A DNA stretch of 64,000 bases. It comes from DAITBA01 sp036824005 (GTDB lineage: Bacteria; Pseudomonadota; Gammaproteobacteria; Burkholderiales; Rhodocyclaceae). Where the stretch lies: contig DAITBA010000007.1 of the NCBI GenBank assembly GCA_036824005.1, positions 62,001-126,000 of the forward strand. Direction: 5' to 3'. Of this stretch, positions 25,210-33,539 are shown piece by piece. Within the stretch, counting starts at the first letter, position 1, and the number at the start of each line of letters is the position of its first letter. The notes below the pieces were generated by a model. That model did not search any database. It had not been told where the DNA came from and was given only the letters and a program-made list of their open reading frames with translations. The translations under genes were made by a program, and so were the position numbers.

Positions 25210-26211
25210 GTGAGGATACTCGCCTACGAGTTTATCACCGGTGGCGGACTTGCCGGGGTGACGCTGCCCCCGTCGCTCGCCGAAGAAGGCGGTGCCATGC
25301 TGGCGGCGCTCGTCTCCGATTTGTCCGAGATCGACGGCGTGACCGTGGTCACTACCCGTGACGACCGCTGTCCGGCACTCATGCTGCCCGTCGATGTCGT
25401 TGCGCCGTTGTCGGGAGAAATGCCGCTCGCCCACTTCGAGCGCGCCGTCGCGATGGCCGACGCCGTCTGGCCGATCGCCCCGGAATCCGGCGGCACCCTC
25501 GAATCGTTGATCCGGATTGCGCTGAACAAAGGTAAGATCGCGCTCTGCTGCCGCCCCGAGGCGGTACGGATCGCCGCCAGCAAGCGGCGGACATCGGACT
25601 GGCTGATCCGCCACGGGATTCCCGCCGTCCCCACCTATGACCGAGAGGACGCGATGCCACCTCACCCCGGCGCCTGGGTTGTCAAACCCGACGACGGCAC
25701 CGGATGCGCCGACACCTTGCGCGTCCGTGACAAGGCAGCCGCCAAGGCTCACGTCGCTGCTGGGCGGGGCTTCGTCGCCCAGCCCTGGATCGAGGGCGAA
25801 GCGATGAGCTTGTCCATGCTCTGCGCGGATGGCGAAGCGCGCGTCCTGTCATGCAACCGCCAGCAGGTGGTGGAACGGGAGGGCATGCTCGCACTTGACC
25901 GCGTCATGGTGAATGCAGCGCCGCTCAGCCCGGCCATGTGCGATCTCGCGTGCCGCGTGGCGAAGGCGCTGCCCGGGCTGTGGGGCTATGTCGGTGTCGA
26001 TCTCGTGGACACGCCGCACGGGCCGGTGGTAATCGAGATCAACCCGCGTCTGACCACTTCCTATTGCCGATTGCATGCAGCGATCGGCGAGAACCCCGCC
26101 GCTCTGGTGCTTGGCCTGCTCGACCGCCGCCGATGCTTTGCACACACCCAGCGGACCGGCGCAACCGCCGATCTCGCTCATGCGTTCGAGGATATCCGCA
26201 ATGCTGCCTGA
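25210..26211 (+). CDS. mfnD: MfnD-like ATP-grasp tyramine-glutamate ligase
   Basis: 333-residue ATP-grasp protein that resembles MfnD, which joins glutamate to tyramine in methanofuran synthesis. The start YEFITGGGLAGVTLPPSL, the lid region AWVVKPDDGTGCADTLRV, FVAQPWIEGEAMSLSMLC, and the catalytic GYVGVDLVDTPHGPVVIEINPRLTTSY fit the family. GTG at 25210 is the start. It begins a plus-strand operon with the mfnF- and mfnE-like genes, overlapping the next gene by 11 bases, which strongly supports the pathway assignment. Methylofuran of methylotrophs also has a tyramine-type core, so the activity is plausible. Confidence 0.8.
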   Translation: MRILAYEFITGGGLAGVTLPPSLAEEGGAMLAALVSDLSEIDGVTVVTTRDDRCPALMLPVDVVAPLSGEMPLAHFERAVAMADAVWPIAPESGGTLESLIRIALNKGKIALCCRPEAVRIAASKRRTSDWLIRHGIPAVPTYDREDAMPPHPGAWVVKPDDGTGCADTLRVRDKAAAKAHVAAGRGFVAQPWIEGEAMSLSMLCADGEARVLSCNRQQVVEREGMLALDRVMVNAAPLSPAMCDLACRVAKALPGLWGYVGVDLVDTPHGPVVIEINPRLTTSYCRLHAAIGENPAALVLGLLDRRRCFAHTQRTGATADLAHAFEDIRNAA

Positions 26212-27268
26212 ATCCACCATCGGCTGGGATGTGGGTGGCGCCCACCTCAAGGCGGCCCTGGTGGACGGCGGCGGACGCCTGCTCCAGGTCGTGCAGTTGC
26301 CCTGCCCCCTCTGGCAGGGGATGGAGCATCTCCATAGCGCGCTCGATGGCGCTCTGGCCGTGCTCGGCGAGTGCGCCAATCACGCCGTCACCATGAGCGG
26401 TGAAATGGTGGATCTGTTTCGCGATCGGCGCGAGGGCGTACGGGAACTGGCGGCCGCTCTGGAGCAGCGTTTCGGCGATGCGAGCGTGCATTTCTATGCC
26501 GGCGCACACGGCTTCGTCGCGCCGGCGCAGACCCGGGACTATGCGTTGCGCATCGCCTCGGCCAATTGGCGCGCGAGCGCAGAGCTCGTGGCACGCCGCA
26601 TTCCCGCAGCCCTGTTCGTCGACATCGGCAGCACGACCACCGACATCGCCGTCATCGATGCCGGCCAGGTTCACGGGCGCGGCGAGGACGACGCGCAGCG
26701 CATGGCGGTGGATGAGCTGATCTATACCGGGGTGGTGCGCACGCCGGTCATGGCGTTCGCTCACCGCGTGCCCTTCGCCGGTGAGTGGACCACGGTCGCC
26801 TCCGAACATTTCGCCACTGCCGCCGACATTCACCGCCTGACCGGCCAGTTGCACGAGGGGGCAGACCAGCATCCGGCTGCCGACGGCGGGGAGAAGACTG
26901 TCGCCGCCAGCGCCCGCCGGCTGGCACGCATGATCGGCCGGGACGTCGATTCAGCGCCCCTGCGCGAGTGGCGCCGCCTGGCGCGCTGGCTCACACGCAG
27001 CCAGATCGAAACCATCGAACACGCTTGTGCCCGGGCGCTTTCGCGGGGGCTGCTGGACGACGAGGCGCCGGTCGTCGGTGCCGGGACCGGCCGTTTCCTG
27101 GCCGTCGAGTTGGCGGTACGGCTGAAGCGGCCGTATCGGGACTTCGTCAGCCTGTTCGCGGGCGCCGACGCCGACCCGGAATGGATATCCACCTGCGCCC
27201 CGGCCGTCGCGGTCGCCTATCTGGGACGCACGGCAAACCGGCACGGAGCCGGCAGTGTGGATCGTTAA
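26201..27268 (+). CDS. mfnF: MfnF-like hydantoinase/ASKHA-fold protein
   Basis: 355-residue member of the hydantoinase A/oxoprolinase-related group with an acetate-kinase/Hsp70-type ATPase fold. Phosphate-binding motifs are IGWDVGGAHLKAALVD and FVDIGSTTTDIAVID; the C-terminal part has VGAGTGRFLAVELAVRL. In archaea MfnF couples the furan unit to glutamyl-tyramine during methanofuran synthesis. The ATG at 26201 lies in the end of the mfnD-like gene, and the gene overlaps the mfnE-like gene by 14 bases, so the three are cotranslated. Assignment rests on fold plus the neighbours. Confidence 0.82.
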   Translation: MLPESTIGWDVGGAHLKAALVDGGGRLLQVVQLPCPLWQGMEHLHSALDGALAVLGECANHAVTMSGEMVDLFRDRREGVRELAAALEQRFGDASVHFYAGAHGFVAPAQTRDYALRIASANWRASAELVARRIPAALFVDIGSTTTDIAVIDAGQVHGRGEDDAQRMAVDELIYTGVVRTPVMAFAHRVPFAGEWTTVASEHFATAADIHRLTGQLHEGADQHPAADGGEKTVAASARRLARMIGRDVDSAPLREWRRLARWLTRSQIETIEHACARALSRGLLDDEAPVVGAGTGRFLAVELAVRLKRPYRDFVSLFAGADADPEWISTCAPAVAVAYLGRTANRHGAGSVDR

Positions 27269-27851
27269 GCTCGGCGGCAGCCTCGCCCATGACGGCCTGC
27301 TCCCGGACTGGCTGGAGATGCTCGCCCGCTGCGGCGGCGGCAGGGTCATCATCGTGCCCGGTGGCGGGGCGTTTTCCGACGCCGTGCGAGAAGCGCAGGA
27401 GCATTGGGGCTTCGACGACCTGACGGCCCATCGCATGGCGCTGCTGGCCATGGAGCAGTACGGGCTGATGCTCGCCGGGCTATGTCCCGGCCTTGTGCCC
27501 GCACGCTCCCAGGACGAGATCTATGGCGCATTGCGCAATGCCGCTGTCGTCGTCTGGCTGCCCGCCGCCATGGCGGGATCCGACAGCACGATTGCGCCAA
27601 GCTGGAACGTAACTTCCGACAGCCTGTCTGCTTGGCTCGCGCGTCGGATGAGCGCGGAGCGCCTGGTGCTGATCAAGTCCTGCAGCTTGCCTCAGCAGGA
27701 GCTGGACGCCGAGGAGCTGAGCCGGCTGGGTATCGTCGATCCGGCGTTTCCGCAATGGGTACGTCAGGCTTGCTTCAAGACCTTCGTGCTCGGCAACGAC
27801 CAGCACCAGACTCTCCAGCTCATGCTGCTCGACAATCGGATGACCGATTAG
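27255..27851 (+). CDS. mfnE: MfnE-like amino-acid-kinase family protein
   Basis: 198-residue amino acid kinase family protein. The nucleotide-binding start WIVKLGGSLAHDG, IIVPGGGAFSD and the later LIKSCSLP are present, while the protein is shorter than aspartate or glutamate kinases. It matches MfnE, which phosphorylates the 5-(aminomethyl)furan-3-yl methyl phosphate intermediate in archaea. The GTG start at 27255 overlaps the mfnF-like gene by 14 bases. Its 3' end overlaps by 32 bases the end of mfnB on the other strand, whose product makes the upstream intermediate of the same route. Confidence 0.8.
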   Translation: MWIVKLGGSLAHDGLLPDWLEMLARCGGGRVIIVPGGGAFSDAVREAQEHWGFDDLTAHRMALLAMEQYGLMLAGLCPGLVPARSQDEIYGALRNAAVVVWLPAAMAGSDSTIAPSWNVTSDSLSAWLARRMSAERLVLIKSCSLPQQELDAEELSRLGIVDPAFPQWVRQACFKTFVLGNDQHQTLQLMLLDNRMTD

Positions 27852-28551
27852 GCCGAAGCCTTCGCGCCGTACGGTCGTCGCGAGCGATGCAGGAGCGTAT
27901 CGCCCGGCACGCGTTGTCGGCGAGCGGTGCGGTGCGGACCTGCGCCTCGCATAGCGCGCCGCGGAATCCCAGGATGTCGGGACCCAGGTCAAGCAGCGGT
28001 TCGATGTCCTCGCGGCGCAAAGAGCCGGCCAGCCCGCACAGCAATCCATGATCGCGCGCGCTGGCGAGGAACGCCGCCAGCACCGACTCGTCGGCCAGCT
28101 CGCGAAGTCCGCCGCGACGCTTGTCGGCAGAATCAAGCATGACGCCGCGGAAACCCGCCCGCGCAAGGAGAGGAATCAGATGAATCGGTGGGTGCTGGTC
28201 GGCAAACATCACCGCCACGAGCGCTGCCCGATCGGAGACGGCGCGCAACGCATCAATGCACGCCAGGCGCTCGTCACCATTGAACAGGCCAATCTTGACG
28301 AAGTCGACGCCGATTTCCGCCGTGCGCACGGCCGCCGCCAGCAGGCCCGTCGGCTGCATGGGAAGATCGCCGACCGTCGCACTCACCGGGCAATGCCCGC
28401 GCGCCGAAGCGACTATGGCGGCCAAGTTCGAAATCGACACGGCGCCCAGCGTCCCGGCCGATGGATCCTTTGCGTCGATGACATCGACGCCTGCTGCCAA
28501 TGCGGTTTGCGCTTCGCCGGCGTCGGCGACGCTGGCAAGGAGCAGGGTCAT
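27820..28551 (-). CDS. mfnB: (5-formylfuran-3-yl)methyl phosphate synthase
   Basis: MfnB makes the furan precursor of methanofuran/methylofuran from two molecules of glyceraldehyde 3-phosphate. The 243-residue TIM-barrel protein (formerly DUF556) has the catalytic-lysine segment VDVIDAKDPSAGTLGAVS and the second lysine in VDFVKIGLF, plus ISATVGD-like (VSATVGDLPM) and GVMLDSADKRRGGL. The ATG at 28551 overlaps the stop of the DUF447 gene (ATGA), so it is the last gene of the minus-strand operon DHPS-like, DUF447, mfnB. The C-terminal dozens of residues after about 225 are arginine-rich and less conserved. Confidence 0.9.
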   Translation of the reverse strand: MTLLLASVADAGEAQTALAAGVDVIDAKDPSAGTLGAVSISNLAAIVASARGHCPVSATVGDLPMQPTGLLAAAVRTAEIGVDFVKIGLFNGDERLACIDALRAVSDRAALVAVMFADQHPPIHLIPLLARAGFRGVMLDSADKRRGGLRELADESVLAAFLASARDHGLLCGLAGSLRREDIEPLLDLGPDILGFRGALCEAQVRTAPLADNACRAIRSCIARDDRTARRLRPNRSSDCRAA

Positions 28552-29126
28552 ACGAGGGCGCGGTCCTTGTGACTGCGTCGGTAGTCGCGGATTCTGTCGA
28601 GCAGCCAGCCCCATGCCTCCTGCTCGGCCTCGCCGGCGGTCTTTTCGATGGCGATGGTGAGGTAGGCGAGCTCGGCGTCTATCTTCTCCGCCGGCAACAT
28701 GCGCAGACGGCTAACCAGAATGGCAGCTTCGATGACCGCCGCCTGGGCGCGGTTGAAGCCGCGAAATGGCTGATGACTTGCATCGTACGCACGGCGACAC
28801 AAGAGGCGCGGGCGCAGTTCGTCTTCCTCGACGCGGTCGAGCACGAGCTCCGCATGTGCCAGGGCATGGGAAAGGCGCATGCAGAACACCCGCTCTGCCG
28901 GCTGGGTCGGCCAATCATGGCGGCGCCCGGTGACGCAGCCGGCGAATATGCGCACATCATCGGTGAAGTTAACTACTGCGCAGCCACGAGCCAGGATGTT
29001 GTCGAGGGTGGTGGAGGGCCGGAACGGCGCCAGCTCGACGAAGTCGTCGACCTCCCGCACGCCCATGGGCGCGATGTGTACGCGCCCATCTGCTGACTGC
29101 GTCGTAACGATGGTTTCGAAGATCAT
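28548..29126 (-). CDS. DUF447 protein of the C1 cofactor cluster
   Basis: 192-residue DUF447 protein. The start MIFETIVTTQSADGRVHIAPMGV resembles flavin-reductase-like split barrels, followed by FRPSTTLDNILARGCAVVNFTDDVRIFAGCV. DUF447 proteins are common in methanogens and in bacteria that use H4MPT, which points to a function in synthesis or upkeep of C1 cofactors; no reaction has been shown to my knowledge. It overlaps the DHPS-like gene and mfnB by four bases each, so all three are translationally coupled. Confidence 0.85.
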   Translation of the reverse strand: MIFETIVTTQSADGRVHIAPMGVREVDDFVELAPFRPSTTLDNILARGCAVVNFTDDVRIFAGCVTGRRHDWPTQPAERVFCMRLSHALAHAELVLDRVEEDELRPRLLCRRAYDASHQPFRGFNRAQAAVIEAAILVSRLRMLPAEKIDAELAYLTIAIEKTAGEAEQEAWGWLLDRIRDYRRSHKDRALV

Positions 29127-30529
29127 CGGCCTGTCCGTCGCTTATCGTGTGGCGCCAGCGTGGCGCCCGGTGCGCGATGGGCGTTCATGTCCTCGGTGGC
29201 ACCTTCGGTGGCGCATCCCCAGCGCAGTTCTTCGTCCTGGATATAGCGCTTGCCGAGTTGCCAGGCGATTCGGGCGCGCGCCAGCTCGACCCCCATGTAG
29301 AAAGCGTGAGCGCCATCGTGATCGAGATTCAGTTGGGAATATAGTCGGAAGGGATCATCGGCCACGTGATGACCATCACGGTTGTAGACGTGGATGCCCG
29401 CGGCGCTGACCTGAATGCGAAAGCTCGGGTCCTTGATGGCCGCCGCCAGGGCGGCGATCTCCTCTGTGGTATCCGGAAAGGGCTCGCGCTCGTGGACGGC
29501 GAGCAGCGCCGGTGACCAGTCGCGCGGCAGACTGCCCGCCTCGCGTGCCGCATGCATCATGCGCCGTGCCGCATCGATCTCGCGCACCGCGCAACGGGCA
29601 TGGGGACTGACCTCCGTGGTAAGCAGCGCATTGATGCCAAGCTCGGAGACGATGCCCGACAACAGCGCATGGATGCCGGCCGTGTCGGCATCGGTCAGTT
29701 CGCTGACATTGCCCGTGCCCATCATCATCGCCACATCCGGAAACATCGACCGCAGGCGATGATAACGCACGATCGACTCCGTGAAGCCGAAATGGATCGG
29801 ATCGAGGATGGGGTCGGCGAGGAAGTCCCGATCTCGCTCCAGCAGGGTGCGAACGGCACGCACGAGCGAGTCGAAGTCCCCCGGCCGCGCCGGGATCAGT
29901 ACCGGCACCGCGGCAACCTCGTCGGCAAGCCAGAGGCTGTCTTCCTTCAAGCTCAGAAGATAGTCCGCGCCGGCGCGCCCGCCACGCAGCAGTTCCTCGC
30001 TGCTCATGGAATCCACGCTCACGGCATGGCCGGCGTCCTTCACGGCGCGCACGGCCTCTTCCAGGTGCGGGAAGGGCGTGGCCGGCAGGCAGCCCAGGTC
30101 TATCACGTCGGCACCATCGCGCCGATACCTCTGTGCGCGCGCCACGATGGCGTCCACCGACATCCGCGGTGCATCGACGACTTCCGCGAAGATGCGCACG
30201 TCGTAGCGGGACAGGTCTATCGCGGCGCCCTCGCGGCCGAAGTAGCGCGGAATGTCCTTCAACTCGTCCGGCCCCCGTACTACTGGCACGCCATAGTGCC
30301 GGGACAGTTCGTCGAGATCGCCGCGGCAGCGGCCCGGCACGAGAATGCGCCCGGCAGCCACGGGAGCCGGCAAGCGACGCTTGATCATGTCCGCGGTCAT
30401 CAGGCCGGCAACGCTAATGCCGATGTTATGGACGGTGTGGCTGAACGGCGCCGGCGTGATGCCGTCGAGCACCTTGCGCAGGCTTGCCTCGGCGAGATGG
30501 CCGGTCAAGAAGAGGATGTGGTCGGACAT
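29123..30529 (-). CDS. Dihydropteroate-synthase-like protein
   Basis: 468-residue protein with a TIM barrel related to dihydropteroate synthase. Residues about 120-380 contain the pterin-binding type motifs (RYRRDGADVIDLGCLP, AVSVDSMSSEELLRGGRAGADYLLSL, ILDPIHFGF, MMMGTGNVSELTDADT). An N-terminal Rossmann-like part (HILFLTGHLAEASLRKVL) and a C-terminal module (HVYNRDGHHVADDPFRLYSQL) are absent from FolP. Homologues occur in archaea and methylotrophs, where they are thought to act in H4MPT synthesis joining the pterin to the ribofuranosyl-aminobenzene arm. It is first in the minus-strand operon with DUF447 and mfnB. Confidence 0.85.
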   Translation of the reverse strand: MSDHILFLTGHLAEASLRKVLDGITPAPFSHTVHNIGISVAGLMTADMIKRRLPAPVAAGRILVPGRCRGDLDELSRHYGVPVVRGPDELKDIPRYFGREGAAIDLSRYDVRIFAEVVDAPRMSVDAIVARAQRYRRDGADVIDLGCLPATPFPHLEEAVRAVKDAGHAVSVDSMSSEELLRGGRAGADYLLSLKEDSLWLADEVAAVPVLIPARPGDFDSLVRAVRTLLERDRDFLADPILDPIHFGFTESIVRYHRLRSMFPDVAMMMGTGNVSELTDADTAGIHALLSGIVSELGINALLTTEVSPHARCAVREIDAARRMMHAAREAGSLPRDWSPALLAVHEREPFPDTTEEIAALAAAIKDPSFRIQVSAAGIHVYNRDGHHVADDPFRLYSQLNLDHDGAHAFYMGVELARARIAWQLGKRYIQDEELRWGCATEGATEDMNAHRAPGATLAPHDKRRTGR

Positions 30530-30644
30530 TTGCGTCGGACGTCGGCGCTGCCCGCTTTCCGGTCCTCGATCGGTCGCGGCGCCACCCCTGGGTACCTACC
30601 GTGCGGGCACGAGCGGCGAGGTTCCGACACGCCTCGCCGCGGCA

Positions 30645-32642
30645 TCAGCGGCGAATCTGGTGCACCCTGTCGGCACTTAGGCTGGATATGTTCAGGCGCT
30701 TCATCTTGCGATAGAGCGTATTGCGGCTGGTCTTCAGTTCCTGGGCAAGACTGGAGATGTTCCAGCGGTGCCGCTCAAGCGCCTGGATCAGCGCCGTGCG
30801 CTCCGCCGCCTCGAGCGAATTGAGACGCTCGCCCACATCCTGCGCCTCGTCGGAACCGGCGTCGGCGACGATCTCCAGCTTCGGTCGCTCGCCCGACCGG
30901 ACCGCGCCGCGCACGTCGACGGGAAGATCCTTAACCCCGACCAGCTCGCCCTCGCACAGCGCAAGCGCCGTGCGCAAGACGTTGCGCAACTGCCGCAGAT
31001 TCCCCGGCCAGGGAAACGCCTCTAGCAGCGCGATTGCCTGGGGATCGATGCTGACTTTCGCACCTTGCGCTTCCTCTGCCAGCACGTGCTCGATGAGTGC
31101 CCGCTTGTCGGTGCGCGCACGCAGCGCCGGCAGGCTGAGCATGATGCCCTGGAGGCGATAGAACAGGTCCTCGCGAAACTCGCCACGCTTGACCATCTCG
31201 GGCAGATCCCGGTGCGTGGCGCTGATGAGCTGGATATCCACCGCCACGGGCGCTTCGCCCCCCAAGGGGATGACCTCCCACTCCTCCAGCACGCGCAGCA
31301 GCCGTGCCTGCAACGCCAACGGCATATCGCCGATCTCGTCGAGGAACAACGTGCCGCCGTTGGCCTGAATGATCTTGCCGCGCCGCCCCTCACGGCTGGC
31401 ACCGGTGAACGCGCCGGACTTATAGCCGAACAACTCGCTCTCGATCAGAGTTTCCGGGAGCGATGCGCAATTAACGGCCACGAACGGAGCCGAGGCGCGG
31501 TTGCTGGCGGCGTGGACGGCCTTGGCGAACACGTCTTTGCCACTGCCGGTTTCGCCGTGCAGCAGAATCGGAATGCGCCGATCGAGCACGCGCAGAACAC
31601 AGCGCACATTGTTCGCCATCTGCTCGTCGCCGAATTCGAGATTCGTCAGCTTGTTCTTCGCCTCCGCCTCCGCGGTTTGTCGGGGCAGCACCCGCGCTTC
31701 GGCGGCGATGGTCATCTGCCGCGCCTGCCGCTCCGGTTGCTGCGCCACGGCGAAAAAACGGCTCCCGCGTCGGGCACCATACACCGCCACGGGGTGGAAA
31801 GAACTGCTGGTGCTGCGCTGGAGCAGGTCGGGCAAGCTGGAGTTGAACAGCGTGTCGATGCCGCAACCGCAGATTTCCTCGAAACCGCTGACACCAAGCT
31901 GGAACAGGGCGCTGCGATTGGCCGCCAGCACGCGGCCGTCTGCCGACAGGGCCAGTTCGCCTTCATGCAGGGTATAGATAAACTCCGGGCGGCTGTGGAA
32001 GCGCACGATGAAATCGTTCATGTGCCGACTGAGCAGCGTGCGATTCTCGATCATCTGCGCCGACATGCCGACCAGCACCATCGAGTGCTGCTGCGGCAGG
32101 CGCGACTGGCTGCTGACGTCGAGCACACCCGCGAGATTGCCACGACTATCGAAAATCGGTGCGGCGGTACAGGTCAGATTGATGTTTCGCGCCAGGAAGT
32201 GCTCGTCGCGATGGATCACGAGCGGGCTCTTCTCGATGATGCAGGTTCCCATGCCATTGGTGCCCTGCTCACGTTCGCTCCACACCGCGCCTTCACGCAG
32301 TCCGAGCTGCGCTGCGGCCTTGGTGAAATCGGATTCGCCGACCACGCTCAGAATGACGCCATCGGCATCGGTGAGTACGACGGCAGTCTTGGCGTCGGCA
32401 AGCTGCTGGTAGAGATTGGCCATCTCCACCTTGGCACAGGCGGCCAGTTCGCGAGCGCGCTCGCTGCGCTCGCGCAGCTCTCCCGCCTCGACGATTCCCG
32501 GCGCGCGGGGCAGACCGGGATCCAGGCCATAGTCGTTCAGGCAGCGCATCCACGAACGCGACACCAGAGTCTGCGCCTGCCGGGCGCCCTGGGATACAAC
32601 CGAGTATACGGATCTGACGTGTTCCGCGACCGGATTGGCCAT
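30645..32642 (-). CDS. AcoR-type sigma-54-dependent transcriptional activator
   Basis: 665-residue enhancer-binding protein. The N-terminal part (about residues 1-310) has a GAF-type sensor (VVLTDADGVILSVVGESDF, WSEREQGTNGMGTC) and a PAS-like region. The AAA+ domain has Walker A GETGSGKDVF, the sigma-54 contact loop GAFTGA, Walker B GTLFLDEIGD and the arginine region FREDLFYRL. A Fis-type helix-turn-helix ends it (HRWNISSLAQELKTSRNTLYRKMKRL). The ATG at 32642 is chosen for GGAGGAG nine bases upstream. AcoR-like activators often control PQQ alcohol dehydrogenases or acetoin and aldehyde genes. It lies upstream of the DHPS-like operon on the same strand, with 115 bases between. Target genes cannot be deduced from the window. 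Confidence 0.92.
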   Translation of the reverse strand: MANPVAEHVRSVYSVVSQGARQAQTLVSRSWMRCLNDYGLDPGLPRAPGIVEAGELRERSERARELAACAKVEMANLYQQLADAKTAVVLTDADGVILSVVGESDFTKAAAQLGLREGAVWSEREQGTNGMGTCIIEKSPLVIHRDEHFLARNINLTCTAAPIFDSRGNLAGVLDVSSQSRLPQQHSMVLVGMSAQMIENRTLLSRHMNDFIVRFHSRPEFIYTLHEGELALSADGRVLAANRSALFQLGVSGFEEICGCGIDTLFNSSLPDLLQRSTSSSFHPVAVYGARRGSRFFAVAQQPERQARQMTIAAEARVLPRQTAEAEAKNKLTNLEFGDEQMANNVRCVLRVLDRRIPILLHGETGSGKDVFAKAVHAASNRASAPFVAVNCASLPETLIESELFGYKSGAFTGASREGRRGKIIQANGGTLFLDEIGDMPLALQARLLRVLEEWEVIPLGGEAPVAVDIQLISATHRDLPEMVKRGEFREDLFYRLQGIMLSLPALRARTDKRALIEHVLAEEAQGAKVSIDPQAIALLEAFPWPGNLRQLRNVLRTALALCEGELVGVKDLPVDVRGAVRSGERPKLEIVADAGSDEAQDVGERLNSLEAAERTALIQALERHRWNISSLAQELKTSRNTLYRKMKRLNISSLSADRVHQIRR

Positions 32643-32727
32643 CGATGAACTCTCCTCCATGGGGGGATGACCGCGGAAACGGCACGCCTCATCCCCTCGA
32701 ATTTCGCCGCGGTCATTGCCGCAGCAT

Positions 32728-32756
32728 TATCTAATTGGAGTCTAGCATGTTTGCAA
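32728..32756 (-). promoter_or_regulatory. Candidate promoter of the AcoR-type regulator gene
   Basis: On the minus strand TTGCAA (32751-32756) and TAGATA (complement of 32728-32733) lie 17 bases apart; GATAAT (complement of 32726-32731) is an alternative -10 at 19 bases. It is 86 bases upstream of the chosen start. Confidence 0.4.
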
Positions 32757-32873
32757 ACGCGCAACTACTGCAGCGACCGCGTCGGGGCAATCGTCCCCTA
32801 CTCGTGCGATCGCACATCGCGCCCGGAAGCATGGATAATCTCGCCGTCCGCGTGCCAACGCTGCAATGCACCC

Positions 32874-33503
32874 ATGAATCAGAAGAACATCTGCACCCTG
32901 TTCGAGCGTCTTGCCGCGGCCACCGCGGAGCCCAAGACCGAACTGGAGTATCAGACCGGGTTCCAACTGCTCGTAGCGGTGATTCTCTCGGCCCAGGCTA
33001 CGGACAAGGGCGTGAACGCGGCGACGCGGCAACTGTTCCGCGACGCGGGAACGCCCCGGGCATTGCTGCGCCTCGGCGAAGACGGGCTGCGCGAGTACAT
33101 CAAGACGATCGGTCTGTTCCGCAACAAGGCCAAGAATCTAATCGCCATGACCCGTTTGCTCATCGACCGGCACCGCGGCGAGGTCCCGCACACGCGCGCG
33201 GAACTGGAAGCACTGCCGGGGGTCGGCCGCAAAACTGCCAACGTCATCCTCAACGCCCTGTTCCACGAGCCTACGATCGCCGTCGATACCCACATTTTCC
33301 GCGTGGCCAATCGCACCGGTCTCGCCCCCGGCAAGGATCCGCGTAGCGTCGAGGAAAAGCTGCTAAAATCCGTGCCCTCCCGATTCCGGCTTCATGCCCA
33401 CCATTGGCTGATCCTGCATGGCCGCTATGTTTGCAAGGCGAGAAAGCCGGAATGCGGCCGTTGCCTGATCCGGGACCTGTGTGAGTTCCCCGACAAGCTT
33501 TAA
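32874..33503 (+). CDS. nth: Endonuclease III
   Basis: DNA glycosylase/AP lyase for oxidised pyrimidines. 209 residues with the helix-hairpin-helix LPGVGRKTANVIL (catalytic lysine in GRKTA), catalytic aspartate in AVDTHIFRV, and the C-terminal [4Fe-4S] motif C-X6-C-X2-C-X5-C (CKARKPECGRCLIRDLC). The start MNQKNICTLF at 32874 is chosen by family length; the frame runs upstream to 32667 without similarity. Confidence 0.95.
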   Translation: MNQKNICTLFERLAAATAEPKTELEYQTGFQLLVAVILSAQATDKGVNAATRQLFRDAGTPRALLRLGEDGLREYIKTIGLFRNKAKNLIAMTRLLIDRHRGEVPHTRAELEALPGVGRKTANVILNALFHEPTIAVDTHIFRVANRTGLAPGKDPRSVEEKLLKSVPSRFRLHAHHWLILHGRYVCKARKPECGRCLIRDLCEFPDKL

Positions 33504-33539
33504 CCAACACCCGGCGCGCGCTCTGCAGCGCTATATCGC

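Noticed and set aside
31065..32648. 527-codon plus-strand frame over the sigma-54 activator
   Set aside because: Exact antisense of a well-supported gene, with no recognisable domain.
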